DNA of 64,000 nt from Rummeliibacillus stabekisii (GTDB lineage: Bacteria; Bacillota; Bacilli; Bacillales_A; Planococcaceae). Under the pieces are notes generated by a model. The model worked only from the letters and a program-made list of their open reading frames with translations. It was not told the DNA's origin and made no database searches. The stretch lies in contig NZ_BJVD01000001.1 in the NCBI RefSeq assembly GCF_007988965.1, positions 310,001-374,000 on the forward strand. Direction: 5' to 3'. A program made the position numbers and the translations under genes. Position 1 is the first letter of the stretch, and every line of letters begins with the position of its first letter. Of this stretch, positions 1 through 8,803 are shown in pieces.

Positions 1-1765
1 CCTCCACTCCTGTCACCTTGCCTGTATCCACACCAATTTGTGGTTGATAATATAACTCAAATTCATGATTTTCTATAGCTTTTCGCAGACCTATTTCTAA
101 ATTCATTTTCTTCGCCATCATATTATTCATCTCAGCTGTGAAGAATTGATAATTGTTTTTCCCTAGCTCTTTTGCTCGATACATAGCTGTATCTGCATTT
201 TTAATAAGAATCTCATGCTCCATTCCATCTGAGGGATACATACTTATACCAATCGATCCAGTAATAAACAATTCATGCTCGCCAAGTAAAAATGGACGGT
301 TGAGCTTTTCCAAAATCTCTTTTGCCAAACTTACGACTTGTTGATGTGTAGTATGCGACACAACGATAATATATTCATCGCCCCCTTGACGTGCAAGCAT
401 ATCTTTTTTTTGTATACATGTTTCCATACGTTTAGCTACTTCAATCAGAAATGCATCACCTACATCATGACCTAATGTATCATTGATATATTTAAAGCGA
501 TCTAAATCGATAAACAATACTGCTAGCATTTGACCGCTTATTGCAGCTTGTTCAATACACATCGTTAAATGCGTATTTAATAGCCTACGATTCGGTAAAT
601 TTGTTAGCGGATCGCGATAAACTAATTCCGTTATCTTTTCTTCTGTTCTTTTTCTTTCTGAGATATCGCGCAGAATGCCGCTGAAATATGTTTCATCCCC
701 TTTTTTTAATGCAGAAAGAGACAATTCTAAAGGAAATTCCTCATTATTTTTTCGTAATCCTTTTAATTCTACCATTCGACCAATTACATGTGGCTCTTTT
801 GTTCTAAGATAACGATCCATTCCTTTACGATGTGCTTCGCGATATTCCATGGGAATAATAATTTCAAGCTGCTTCCCAAGGACTTCCTCTTCTTTATAAC
901 CAAAAATGATTTCTGCTGCTTTATTAAAGGAAATAATCATACCCCTTGAATTACATAAAACAATAGCATCACTTGCCGTAAGAATTATCGACTGATATAT
1001 GCTATCTTTGAACTCCAATTCAGTAGACGTTTGTTGAAAACGACGATCTAAATAAAAACCTCCGATAATACAAGCAAAGATGAACAGCATGCCGCCGGCT
1101 ACTGTATAAGCTAAAACACCACTATCAATAGCTGTTCTCTTAAAATGGAGCATCTCATGGTTTGGTTTCATTTTCATTGCTGCCATTCCTGTGAAATGCA
1201 TGCCTGCGATTGCACCCGCCATGACTACAGAGCTCATCCACTTTTGCAATTGCATCCCAACTGTTTTAGATTGGAAATAAAAAAATAAATATAAGGATAC
1301 GACTGAAGCTGCAAATGCTATCAACCATGACAATAGATAAAGAATAGGGTCATATGAAATATCCATCCCCATATTCATCGCCTTCATACCTATATAGTGC
1401 ATCGATACAATACCGGTTGTGATAAATAATGAACCTATTAGTATATAAATCTTTCTTTTAAGTCCTCGGCTAACAATTAGAAAAGCAACTGCACTTGCCA
1501 GGATTGCTAATATAAAAGATAAAGATACCCAAAATACACTATAGGAAACTGGCATAGGCAATTTAAGCGCAAGCATTGCAATAAAGTGCATTGACCAGAT
1601 GCCTGCACCAAAAGTAGCAGCTCCTACCCACCACCATAGCTGCTTAAGCCCTCCTTTTAACGACATAAGCCTAATAATAATATTTAAGGCAGTGTATGAA
1701 GAAATTATTGCTATACCTACAGATAACGCTAAAAGGGCACTATTGTAATGTCCCATCATATTCAT
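1..1765 (-). CDS. MHYT-PAS-GGDEF-EAL signalling protein (C-terminus beyond window)
   Basis: Membrane protein for making and/or breaking cyclic di-GMP. The 588 residues in the window begin at an ATG behind AGAAGGGA. The first 230 residues are hydrophobic helices carrying repeated M-H-F/Y-x-A/G-M motifs (for example MHYIGM near residue 125 and MHFTGM near 190), the signature of the MHYT sensor thought to bind a metal. A PAS domain follows at about 250-370, then a GGDEF domain (here GGDEY near residue 463, preceded by RQ, the intact active-site form). The first residues of an EAL domain (YYQPQI) appear before the sequence runs off the left edge. Whether the EAL part is active cannot be seen. The gene is preceded only by the tlp terminator and looks monocistronic. 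Confidence 0.93.
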   Translation of the reverse strand, partial: MNMMGHYNSALLALSVGIAIISSYTALNIIIRLMSLKGGLKQLWWWVGAATFGAGIWSMHFIAMLALKLPMPVSYSVFWVSLSFILAILASAVAFLIVSRGLKRKIYILIGSLFITTGIVSMHYIGMKAMNMGMDISYDPILYLLSWLIAFAASVVSLYLFFYFQSKTVGMQLQKWMSSVVMAGAIAGMHFTGMAAMKMKPNHEMLHFKRTAIDSGVLAYTVAGGMLFIFACIIGGFYLDRRFQQTSTELEFKDSIYQSIILTASDAIVLCNSRGMIISFNKAAEIIFGYKEEEVLGKQLEIIIPMEYREAHRKGMDRYLRTKEPHVIGRMVELKGLRKNNEEFPLELSLSALKKGDETYFSGILRDISERKRTEEKITELVYRDPLTNLPNRRLLNTHLTMCIEQAAISGQMLAVLFIDLDRFKYINDTLGHDVGDAFLIEVAKRMETCIQKKDMLARQGGDEYIIVVSHTTHQQVVSLAKEILEKLNRPFLLGEHELFITGSIGISMYPSDGMEHEILIKNADTAMYRAKELGKNNYQFFTAEMNNMMAKKMNLEIGLRKAIENHEFELYYQPQIGVDTGKVTGVE

Positions 1766-1897
1766 ATATTAAATCCCTTCTGATAAAAAATTGTTTACTT
1801 GTCATAATAATCTATTTATATATGCTAAAATTACACTTTTTTATTATACAGAGTTTTTCACCTTTTGAAATCAAAATCAAATATTTTATATGTAAAA

Positions 1898-1923
1898 ACA
1901 AGCAGCAATCATTTGCTGCTTGT
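1898..1923 (-). terminator. Terminator of tlp
   Basis: Perfect 11-bp stem (ACAAGCAGCAA) with a 4-base loop, followed on the minus strand by TTTTTAC. It sits about 15 bases after the tlp stop. Confidence 0.8.
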
Positions 1924-1936
1924 CTTGTTTTCCTAT

Positions 1937-2176
1937 TTAATCAAAGCTATCGCGCCAAGCTTTTTCAGCCGCTTTTTCTCTTTTTTCTTCTTCTTTCCGG
2001 TAAATCTCTGTTCGTCTGCGCTCATTTTTTTCTTGAAGATGTTCTAACTCTTCTTTCCCTGCAAATTCCATACTAATTTCTGCTTCTTGAATATTCTTCT
2101 TTGTATTTTCAATCATACTGTTAATTCGCGCGCTGCTATTTGATCTTCTGTGATTTGAATTATCCTGTTTTGCCAT
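1937..2176 (-). CDS. tlp: Small acid-soluble spore protein Tlp (thioredoxin-like)
   Basis: 79-residue, highly charged helical protein. The segment from M-I-E-N-T through N-I-Q-E-A-E, S-M-E-F-A and the E-K-N-x-R-R run aligns with the family core (EEAEASMEFA...KEKNARR in B. subtilis Tlp, from memory). Tlp proteins are made in the forespore and packed into the spore core; their exact job is unclear. I placed the start at the internal ATG (2176) because GGAGGATA lies directly in front of it; an in-frame start 27 bases upstream has no ribosome binding site. A sigma-G-like promoter lies upstream (2207-2235) and a strong terminator downstream, so the gene is a single-gene unit. Confidence 0.85.
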   Translation of the reverse strand: MAKQDNSNHRRSNSSARINSMIENTKKNIQEAEISMEFAGKEELEHLQEKNERRRTEIYRKEEEKREKAAEKAWRDSFD

Positions 2177-2206
2177 AGTTATCCTCCATTCAAGTGTGTT
2201 CACCAG

Positions 2207-2235
2207 TAGTTTGTTTTTGAATGGATAAGTTATAC
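2207..2235 (-). promoter_or_regulatory. Candidate sigma-G promoter of tlp
   Basis: On the minus strand: GTATA (2235-2231), a 17-base spacer, then CAAACTA (2213-2207). This fits the forespore sigma-G pattern GnATR-N17/18-CAnnnTA and is placed about 30 bases before the tlp start. Short motifs like this can arise by chance in AT-rich DNA. Confidence 0.5.
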
Positions 2236-2305
2236 CTCTTTCGTTCTATTCTCTCTTAAGTCTTACATAAAATAAAAAGAGAATTTAGCAAAAAGGAGTG
2301 CATGA

Positions 2306-2524
2306 ATGTATACAGTTCATTTTTTAGAAGGAAAAAACATAATCTTAAGCCAACTTTTAAGGCAACTGCCAAAAGTTGGAGATGATTTGCGCATTAAAGG
2401 ACGAAAAGGCAAAGTATTAGAGATTATATACAATAACGAAAAGTCGGTGAACGTTAATGTTCATTTTGAGGTGAAAAAGAAAGCTCCTGCTGTCGCTGTA
2501 CAATTCGGAAAAAAGAAAAAGTAA
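2306..2524 (+). CDS. Small basic protein of unknown function
   Basis: 72 residues, starting at an ATG preceded by AAAAAGGAGTG, a strong ribosome binding site. I do not recognise the family. The protein is rich in Lys and predicted beta strands, and ends in a basic tail (GKKKK). It lies divergently from tlp and converges on the chemoreceptor gene, with a shared bidirectional terminator 25 bases after its stop. The good ribosome binding site and terminator support a real gene. The basic tail suggests contact with nucleic acid or membrane, but that is a guess. Confidence 0.7.
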   Translation: MYTVHFLEGKNIILSQLLRQLPKVGDDLRIKGRKGKVLEIIYNNEKSVNVNVHFEVKKKAPAVAVQFGKKKK

Positions 2525-2548
2525 TTGTTGGATGCTATAGTTATGAAA

Positions 2549-2580
2549 GAAATCCCCCATTTATCTCAATGGGGGATTTC
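2549..2580. terminator. Bidirectional terminator between the small basic protein and the chemoreceptor
   Basis: 11-bp perfect stem (GAAATCCCCCA / TGGGGGATTTC) with a 10-base loop and T-rich flanks on both strands. It serves the convergent genes ending at 2524 and 2582. Confidence 0.85.
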
Positions 2581-2581
2581 T

Positions 2582-4294
2582 TTATTCTTTCAATTGAAAT
2601 TGCATTACATGGTTTTCAAGTTGGCATGCCATCTCATTGGTGGTACCTGAACGAGTGGATACTTCATCAATCCCAGCAGTCGTTTCTTCTGCAGCCGCAG
2701 AGATACTGTTCATCGTGTTTTCAATACCGCGAATGGAAGTTGCAAGTTCCTGGATCATCTCTGCTACATGCTGTGCCTGATCCGTTTCCTTTGCCATTAA
2801 ATTAGATATTACCGTTGTTTCCTTTACAGTTTCAGCAACTGATACTGCTATTTCGCTTAATGCTGTGACAGTTTGACTAACCGTTTCAGCACCTTGTTCT
2901 ATCTGCTTGGTATTGTCTTCTACTGATTCTAGGACATGTTGAATTTTTTTCATAATATCTTGTACGAGCTTTTCGACTTGTGATGCTTCGCCATCTGATT
3001 GTTCGGCAAGCTTACGCACTTCTTCTGCTACTACCGCAAAACCTTTTCCATGCTCACCTGCTCGTGCAGCTTCAATCGATGCATTTAGCGCCAGCAAATT
3101 TGTCTGGGAAGCAATACCCGAAATGCTTGTCGTAATAGTTTGGATTTGTGAAGCAGATTCGACTAAATCAGATATTGTCTGGCTTACTTCTTGGGAACCG
3201 CCCCTGATTCTCTCCATATCACGGCTGATTTCAATGGCACGTTGCTCACCTTGCTTGGCCACTGCCATTGTTTGATTTGATTTTTCTACAGTTTGATCAG
3301 CTCTTTGCTTCATTTCTATCGACTCTTCTGCAAGCGATATTAATACAGTCGAAGCGTTTTCTGTATGGTGCATCCCATCAGTTACAGCTATCGAGACGTC
3401 CTCTATATTATGCGCAACAATTTGTACGGCATTATTCATTTCAGTTAACGAACTTGCAGTCTCTTGCGCATTTTCACTCAACTGATGTGATGTAGTATGC
3501 ATCGTGGCAATCATCTGTTCCAAATTATCGCTCACTTGATTTAGTGTTTGAGCAAGATCGCCAATTTCATCATTACTTTTAATCTGGTTATTGGCAACAG
3601 AAAGATTACCTGAAGCAATTTCTTTTGCCTGTGAGATTAATTGGGAAATCGGCTTCGTCTTACGGCGAATTAAGAAGAATGTTACGATTGCGGCTAAAAG
3701 CATAGGAATTATACTTACTAGAATTCCTTTACTCACCACACCCCATGTTCTCGTACTAACAATATTTGCATCAAAATCTATTACACTAACAGCAATAATT
3801 TCTTGCGTTGGATCATTATCCTTATAGATAGGGGCATAACCAGATAAACGTTTCAGCCCTCCATATGTATACGGCTCTGTATATGTGGAATGTTTCATAC
3901 TAAGTAGGGTACTCATTGCACTTTTGTCAATGTGAAAGGAATCTCCCGTATGAAAACCCTTGTCCGTTAAATTTTGATCTAATGCTAGAATGTTTCCTTC
4001 TAAATCAAGGATATACTGTGATTCAAAAATATCCTTATGTGCTGTTGTCCAATTAAGCTGTTCACTGATCCGGTCCTTTGCTTCTTGATTCCCGGATAAT
4101 GCTTGATTCACGTCTTCTGGTTTTATTAAACCAGTTGTAATATTAGCGCAGCCATACGCCTCTATGCCTGCCGCTTCATATAGTTTATCGTAAGCAGTTT
4201 TATATGTAGCGATTGAAGAAATCACCATCATCACAATCAATATACCAGCAATGATAGAACCTAGTTGAAAGGTTAATTTTCTTGTAAACTTCAT
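2582..4294 (-). CDS. Methyl-accepting chemotaxis protein
   Basis: 570 residues. Layout: short cytoplasmic start, membrane helix (about 10-32), extracytoplasmic Cache-type sensor (about 35-185), second membrane helix (about 188-210, ending in RRKTKP), HAMP domain (about 212-265), and the helical signalling domain. The hairpin tip reads [19 protein letters not shown], the highly conserved CheW/CheA contact region. The start is the ATG at 4294 because AGAGGAAAA lies before it; the 43 extra upstream in-frame residues are unlike a chemoreceptor N-terminus. The ligand cannot be told. A cheW gene in the window (21252) is not adjacent. Confidence 0.93.
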   Translation of the reverse strand: MKFTRKLTFQLGSIIAGILIVMMVISSIATYKTAYDKLYEAAGIEAYGCANITTGLIKPEDVNQALSGNQEAKDRISEQLNWTTAHKDIFESQYILDLEGNILALDQNLTDKGFHTGDSFHIDKSAMSTLLSMKHSTYTEPYTYGGLKRLSGYAPIYKDNDPTQEIIAVSVIDFDANIVSTRTWGVVSKGILVSIIPMLLAAIVTFFLIRRKTKPISQLISQAKEIASGNLSVANNQIKSNDEIGDLAQTLNQVSDNLEQMIATMHTTSHQLSENAQETASSLTEMNNAVQIVAHNIEDVSIAVTDGMHHTENASTVLISLAEESIEMKQRADQTVEKSNQTMAVAKQGEQRAIEISRDMERIRGGSQEVSQTISDLVESASQIQTITTSISGIASQTNLLALNASIEAARAGEHGKGFAVVAEEVRKLAEQSDGEASQVEKLVQDIMKKIQHVLESVEDNTKQIEQGAETVSQTVTALSEIAVSVAETVKETTVISNLMAKETDQAQHVAEMIQELATSIRGIENTMNSISAAAEETTAGIDEVSTRSGTTNEMACQLENHVMQFQLKE

Positions 4295-4449
4295 AGTTGA
4301 ATTTTCCTCTTTTCTATTAAACAGCCAATAATCATAATCAATTGGATAATTTCCAAATTTTATTATAACGAAAGTAGTGCTTAAAATATAGCTTTTATGT
4401 GAGAAAAGTTTGTGACAACTCATACAATTGTCTCTTTTTCATAAAAAAA

Positions 4450-4474
4450 GAGAGACTGGATTTCCCAATCTCTC
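4450..4474 (-). terminator. Terminator of the patatin gene
   Basis: Stem of 10 bp (GAGAGATTGG with CCAGTCTCTC, one wobble pair) followed by seven T on the minus strand. Confidence 0.8.
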
Positions 4475-4505
4475 ATTTTTTTATATTTTATTTATTAAAA
4501 TGCTG

Positions 4506-5405
4506 TTAATGTTGATAAGAATACATGCCACTCCAGCTTTTCAAGAAATCGAATGTGCGTTTCTTACCAATGTCAATTAATATTTCTTTCGTTTCTCCAT
4601 CTAAAGAAAATTGTGTAGCGCTAAATTTCTCAACTGGTAAAAAAATAATATTTTTTTCATGTACACGGGAAATATAGCGCTCATCATGCGCATCCTTCAT
4701 CGTCGCAAAAAGCGCCTCAAATAGCTGTAATCCATTTCGAATTTTATGTGGCTCCATATCCTTTCGTGAATTACTTAGCTTAATGCCAATAACAGGTCGC
4801 TCCTTATTGACCTCCTCATCAAACAGCCAGATTGGAAAATTGCTGAGCACACCACCATCTACAACAATAGATTCGCCTTGCCCAACATATAGTTTGACAG
4901 GCTCAAAGAAAAACGGAACACCACAACTCATTCTTAAAGCTCTCGAGACTAAAAAAGATCCAGGTTCTATATTATAAGTATTCAAATCATCTGGGAACAC
5001 AATCATTTTTCCATTCGTTAAGTCGGATGCTATCAAGCGTAGCGAACCTTCTGGAAGATCACTAAACGTATAAATGTTTTTTTCTGACAACTTTTCATAA
5101 AACCATCTTTCAAGCTCTAACCCTTTGTAAATCCCCATTCGAAAATAGAGATTAATCCATTTCATGAAAGGTAGATTAAACATCATTTTTCTTTGATCCA
5201 GAAAAGTACTTACATCTAATTCATCAAGCATGGTTTCAATCTCATTTGCTGTATATCCGGCTGCCAAAAAACAGGCCACAATAGCGCCTGCACTGGTACC
5301 TGCTACACGATGGAAATATATATCATTCTCTTCAAGCATTTGAAGAGCACCCACAAATGCAAAGCCTTTAATTCCTCCACCCGAGAAAACGCCATCAACT
5401 AGCAA
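4506..5405 (-). CDS. Patatin-like phospholipase (YqhO/RssA type)
   Basis: 299 residues with all patatin hallmarks. The oxyanion-hole loop GGGIKG lies at residues 9-14, the nucleophile elbow G-T-S-A-G follows at about 37-41, and the Asp of the Ser-Asp dyad sits in V-D-G-G near residue 183. Such enzymes hydrolyse acyl groups of lipids; the substrate is unknown. The start chosen is TTG at 5405, seven bases after AGGAGGG. An ATG 18 bases upstream lies inside or before the ribosome binding site and is a poor choice. It is flanked by terminators on both sides, so it is probably transcribed alone. Similar genes occur near yqhG in B. subtilis, but the neighbours here differ. Confidence 0.88.
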   Translation of the reverse strand: MLVDGVFSGGGIKGFAFVGALQMLEENDIYFHRVAGTSAGAIVACFLAAGYTANEIETMLDELDVSTFLDQRKMMFNLPFMKWINLYFRMGIYKGLELERWFYEKLSEKNIYTFSDLPEGSLRLIASDLTNGKMIVFPDDLNTYNIEPGSFLVSRALRMSCGVPFFFEPVKLYVGQGESIVVDGGVLSNFPIWLFDEEVNKERPVIGIKLSNSRKDMEPHKIRNGLQLFEALFATMKDAHDERYISRVHEKNIIFLPVEKFSATQFSLDGETKEILIDIGKKRTFDFLKSWSGMYSYQH

Positions 5406-5464
5406 AGTGCAGTCCCTCCTCATTACACTGTAATAGAAGGTAAGTGATTTTAGAACAAATAAAA

Positions 5465-5491
5465 AAAGATTTTCTTTAACAGAAAATCTTT
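5465..5491 (-). terminator. Terminator of the metallophosphoesterase gene
   Basis: Perfect 11-bp stem (AAAGATTTTCT) with a 5-base loop and a T-run on the minus strand, directly after the stop at 5493. Confidence 0.8.
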
Positions 5492-5492
5492 A

Positions 5493-6305
5493 CTAGCTTA
5501 AAAGCTCTATTACAACAATTTCGGGTCGATTAAACAGGCGAAACATTGACCCGCTATTTCCTAATCCACGAGAGATTACTTGAATCATATTGTCAGTTTT
5601 ATGGACACCTTCAACCCTCGAAGGGAATAATCGATAGCTATGATCAATCAAACCACCGATAAACGGAATGCGGATAATGCCGCCATGTGCATGGCCATTG
5701 AATGTTACATCAACTCCACGCTCTGCATAAAGTTTATGGTGTTCTGGACGATGTGCAAGCAAAAGAATAGGTAAAGAATAGTCAATCCCAGCAAGCGCAT
5801 TATCTAACATTACTTCTAGATCTTTCCCGCCTGCTGGGTCTTCTATTCCGGCGATTTGAAGATACTTGCCGTTATGGTGGAACAATTCATAATGATTAGC
5901 TAAGATATGAACGCCCATTTTTTTGAGATGATCGCGAAGGTCAAACCAACCTTCAATTAACTCTTCGTGATTGCCTGTTATGAAATAAACAGGTGCAATG
6001 TTTAATAAGGACTTTACTGTGTTAAGACCTCTCACTTCATTGAAAAAGAATCGGTCCACCAAATCACCAGTGATAAAAATTATATCAGGATTTTGACCAT
6101 TCACATGATCGATTAGATGTCTTTGATTCTTTCCAAATCGGGCATGATGCAAATCTGATATTTGAACAATCCGCAATCCTTCCAATTCACTTGGAAGCTT
6201 GTTAACTCGAATCCTATACGTTGATAATTGGAGCCACTGCTGATTTAGATAAAGGAATCCCTCAATCAAACCAAATGCTGCCAAGAGTTTTAAAAAGCGT
6301 TTCAT
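5493..6305 (-). CDS. Membrane-anchored metallophosphoesterase (YkuE/YaeI type)
   Basis: 270 residues. An N-terminal hydrophobic segment (about 5-20) probably anchors it. The calcineurin-like metal-binding motifs follow in order: D-x-H (SDLHHARFG, near 50), GDLVDR (near 80), GNHEE (near 111) and the C-terminal G-H-A-H-G-G (near 205). Homologues such as YkuE are two-metal phosphoesterases outside the membrane; a role in lipid or nucleotide phosphoester cleavage is inference. The start ATG is preceded by AAAGGTTGAG. A terminator follows. Confidence 0.88.
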   Translation of the reverse strand: MKRFLKLLAAFGLIEGFLYLNQQWLQLSTYRIRVNKLPSELEGLRIVQISDLHHARFGKNQRHLIDHVNGQNPDIIFITGDLVDRFFFNEVRGLNTVKSLLNIAPVYFITGNHEELIEGWFDLRDHLKKMGVHILANHYELFHHNGKYLQIAGIEDPAGGKDLEVMLDNALAGIDYSLPILLLAHRPEHHKLYAERGVDVTFNGHAHGGIIRIPFIGGLIDHSYRLFPSRVEGVHKTDNMIQVISRGLGNSGSMFRLFNRPEIVVIELLS

Positions 6306-6452
6306 CTCTACTCAACCTTTCATGCATTATAGCACTATTGTTCCTCCTAAATAGCTGGACGAAACATGGCCACTATAGAATATGAAATTTCAGCACTTTC
6401 TATCACGGAATCGTACGGGTGAATTATTAATTTTAAGAAGCGCTTCACCAGT

Positions 6453-7874
6453 TTACTTCTTATTGTCAAATAACCTTGCTGCCTTTAATGCTAATTGCAC
6501 TGATTTACGATTTAACGTAGCCTTTTGTACTTTCACTTCTTGTTGCAGTGTATTGATTTCTTTTTTAAGCTGCGGAATTTGTTTTTGAATTTGTTTTTGA
6601 AGCTGAGCAATTTTTTTTTCGCTTTTACTTTTTTCAACAGCTTTTTCTTGTTCAAAAATTCCTGCCCATCGTCCAATCAATTCTTCATGTGAACATGCAA
6701 CAAATGATTTGACTGCAGGGTAATAATCTACCTTTTCAATTCTTTGATCGAATACTGTATTTTTTACATTTGGATCTTCTTTAAATACATGGTCAAGCCC
6801 ATTCTCATTCAAAAAGCTTATATAGCGATCAAAGTTTTCTGGCGCCCTTTTACTAACTTTTTGGAAATCTGCTTTCTCCACTACATCCAAAATATTAGTA
6901 TTATCATCTATATCATTGGCCCATAAATAAGTGAAATCATGATATTCCGCAAGTTCTCTCATACGGCCGTCCTTAGGAATGATAATGCTAGGAGTTCCAG
7001 CTAAGATTGCTGCTACATTACCATGAAGACGAGCACCAAAGCTTAGGTCAGCTTGTCCGACAAACTCAAGCCAGGATGGAACATTCGTAAAATAACGGAC
7101 ACGATCTTCTTGATATAGTTGATGTGCTACTTTATAAGGGAAGTTTGATCCTTTACCAGGCAGGTCAGGTCCGCCTAAATAAATCATTCGAAGTTCCCGG
7201 AGCCATTGTGGAATATAATAGTGGTCAGGGAAAGCGTGGGCACTGCGGTCAATAAAGTCTAAAACATGTTTAGGAGATTTTGGCGAGTTATTAATCGTTA
7301 CCATTGAATCCTGCGTGATTGTAGTATTGCGGATCGGCAAATCTCGACCAAAACCAAACATTGATGGGCAACCAATTACTGTATGGTCTTTCCCTTCTGT
7401 AAATCCTAATTTGGTTAAATATCGTGCAGTAATATCGCCTCGGACACCAATAATCGAAGATTTATTAAGAACTGCTTTTACAAAATCTTTAACGTCTTGA
7501 TCAAATTCAAACGACTGATCTAGATTTGGTTCAAAATCAATGCTAAGCCCTACCCCAATTACATAGACAGGTATCGTCAAGCGATTAATCAATTCGGCAT
7601 ATTTCTTAAGTTTCGGTGCGAAGCTTGGTCTGAAAGCATCCGCAAGCGGTATAATATAGCCATCATAATTTGCATTGATATAATCTGCTCTATTTGGATT
7701 GATTTTATAGTAATCAGGCGTCAATTTGACGTCCTCTGTAGTTAATGTTCTGAAAATACTATAGGCATACACTAGATTCCCAACGTTGCTGCCAATCGAA
7801 TTATGGACAATTTCATAAGCCGGAGTAAAGTTTTCATAAGGAGACATACCAGCTCTTATTAAATAATGTTTCAT
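6453..7874 (-). CDS. Polysaccharide pyruvyl transferase family protein with C-terminal coiled coil
   Basis: 473 residues from the ATG at 7874 (an upstream in-frame ATG at 7907 has no ribosome binding site). The body, about residues 1-400, matches the polysaccharide pyruvyl transferase fold: N-terminal S-I-G-S-N-V-G-N-L-V, a V-I-G-V-G-L strand, I-G-V-R-G-D near 165 and a late G-A-R-L-H-G-N-V-A motif near 292. Family members add ketal pyruvate to wall or exopolysaccharides. The last 60 residues are a Lys/Gln/Glu-rich coiled coil, unusual for the family, which may mediate assembly. It stands alone without glycosyltransferases, so its acceptor is unknown. Confidence 0.8.
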   Translation of the reverse strand: MKHYLIRAGMSPYENFTPAYEIVHNSIGSNVGNLVYAYSIFRTLTTEDVKLTPDYYKINPNRADYINANYDGYIIPLADAFRPSFAPKLKKYAELINRLTIPVYVIGVGLSIDFEPNLDQSFEFDQDVKDFVKAVLNKSSIIGVRGDITARYLTKLGFTEGKDHTVIGCPSMFGFGRDLPIRNTTITQDSMVTINNSPKSPKHVLDFIDRSAHAFPDHYYIPQWLRELRMIYLGGPDLPGKGSNFPYKVAHQLYQEDRVRYFTNVPSWLEFVGQADLSFGARLHGNVAAILAGTPSIIIPKDGRMRELAEYHDFTYLWANDIDDNTNILDVVEKADFQKVSKRAPENFDRYISFLNENGLDHVFKEDPNVKNTVFDQRIEKVDYYPAVKSFVACSHEELIGRWAGIFEQEKAVEKSKSEKKIAQLQKQIQKQIPQLKKEINTLQQEVKVQKATLNRKSVQLALKAARLFDNKK

Positions 7875-8003
7875 TCTTTTCTCGATCTTCCTTTCAAAAA
7901 TATGCATTATTCGACATGTTTACTACGTTATCATATATTCAAAGTGTTGTCTAACTAGCTCAATTGCTAGAGGCTTTATTACAACTTAGTACCCAATAAA
8001 AAA

Positions 8004-8042
8004 AGACAGCATTAAATCAAAGTTACTGGTTTAATACTGTCT
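8004..8042. terminator. Bidirectional terminator overlapping the 3' end of the DUF5673-like gene
   Basis: Stem AGACAG/CTGTCT plus ATTAAA/TTTAAT with a mismatch and a loop, flanked by T-runs on both strands. One arm lies within the last codons of the gene that ends at 8023. Confidence 0.75.
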
Positions 8043-8628
8043 TTTTTTTTGAGATGCTTTCGTCCAAACCAGCTATCCCATTTTGTTTTAAAATACTCTG
8101 TAATTTATGTTTAGTATTTTCATCTGTAACAATACATCTAACTGAAAAAAGCTGCTTTTTTATAACTAATTCGTATCCATTATTAATCTCCTTACTGTAC
8201 CCGTAATAAGGATGGTTAAAGTCGATAGGTTGGAAGTTAAATGATTTCATTTTTCTCCAAGGAATATATTTGTTTCCTAGTATTATGCCTTTCTCAACTA
8301 TTGCAAATAGATTAAGAAGATTTTTAATATTTACTAATGGGATAACAGCTAAAATAAAGGTATTGATTGAAAATAAATAACTATAGATTAACGCACCATA
8401 TGCAAACATTAAAGCTATTACGTATAAGAACACACTTCCTTTTATTCCCTTAAGGGATTGACGAGCATTTTTTCTCTGTGGAAATATTTTTATATTCTCT
8501 TGGTCTTGAATGGTTAATGGAAAAATTACAGGACCCTTCAATTTATATACAAGTCGTATAAAATTTGCAGTAAAGTAAAGGAGAACAGCTATTAAGATAA
8601 GATAAAGAAATAACATGAATAACATCAT
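8023..8628 (-). CDS. Membrane protein of unknown function, DUF5673-like
   Basis: 201 residues. Three or four hydrophobic helices (about 1-25, 65-85, 88-108) precede a small soluble tail with G-x-x-x-G-N-K-Y-I-P-W-R-K-M-K, a pattern I associate with DUF5673-type membrane proteins. That assignment is tentative. The start is the ATG at 8628, eight bases after GAGGGG; an upstream GTG overlaps that site. The final codons form half of the terminator stem, so the C-terminus is constrained by an RNA structure. Confidence 0.65.
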   Translation of the reverse strand: MMLFMLFLYLILIAVLLYFTANFIRLVYKLKGPVIFPLTIQDQENIKIFPQRKNARQSLKGIKGSVFLYVIALMFAYGALIYSYLFSINTFILAVIPLVNIKNLLNLFAIVEKGIILGNKYIPWRKMKSFNFQPIDFNHPYYGYSKEINNGYELVIKKQLFSVRCIVTDENTKHKLQSILKQNGIAGLDESISKKKTVLNQ

Positions 8629-8696
8629 AATATTCACCCCTCGTATATGTATTATTTTAATTTTACCTTATTTTCCTTTATATAGAAACTAAAAAT

Positions 8697-8721
8697 CCTC
8701 TTATCATTGACTGATAAGAGG
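8697..8721. terminator. Hairpin upstream of the DUF5673-like gene
   Basis: Perfect 10-bp stem (CCTCTTATCA) with a 5-base loop, followed by TTTTTA on the minus strand. It may be a second (distal) terminator for the catalase gene. Confidence 0.65.
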
Positions 8722-8762
8722 AGCTATTTAATTCTAAAATTTATTGACTAAAAAGTAAATAA

Positions 8763-8784
8763 ACTGGCTGAATTGTCAGCCAGT
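8763..8784 (-). terminator. Terminator of the catalase gene
   Basis: Perfect 9-bp stem (ACTGGCTGA/TCAGCCAGT) with a 4-base loop, 20 bases after the catalase stop; only a modest T-run follows. Confidence 0.65.
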
Positions 8785-8803
8785 CTATTTATCTTTTATA
8801 ATA

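Noticed and set aside
1696-2076. Plus-strand ORF of 126 codons over the MHYT start and tlp
   Set aside because: It is the shadow of two minus-strand genes and crosses a terminator.
4295-4423. Longer start for the chemoreceptor
   Set aside because: The extra 43 residues are not membrane-like and have no ribosome binding site, while the ATG at 4294 does.
6400-6460. Inverted repeat GGTGAA...TTCACC near the end of the pyruvyl-transferase gene
   Set aside because: Short stem, long loop and no T-run; not convincing as a terminator.
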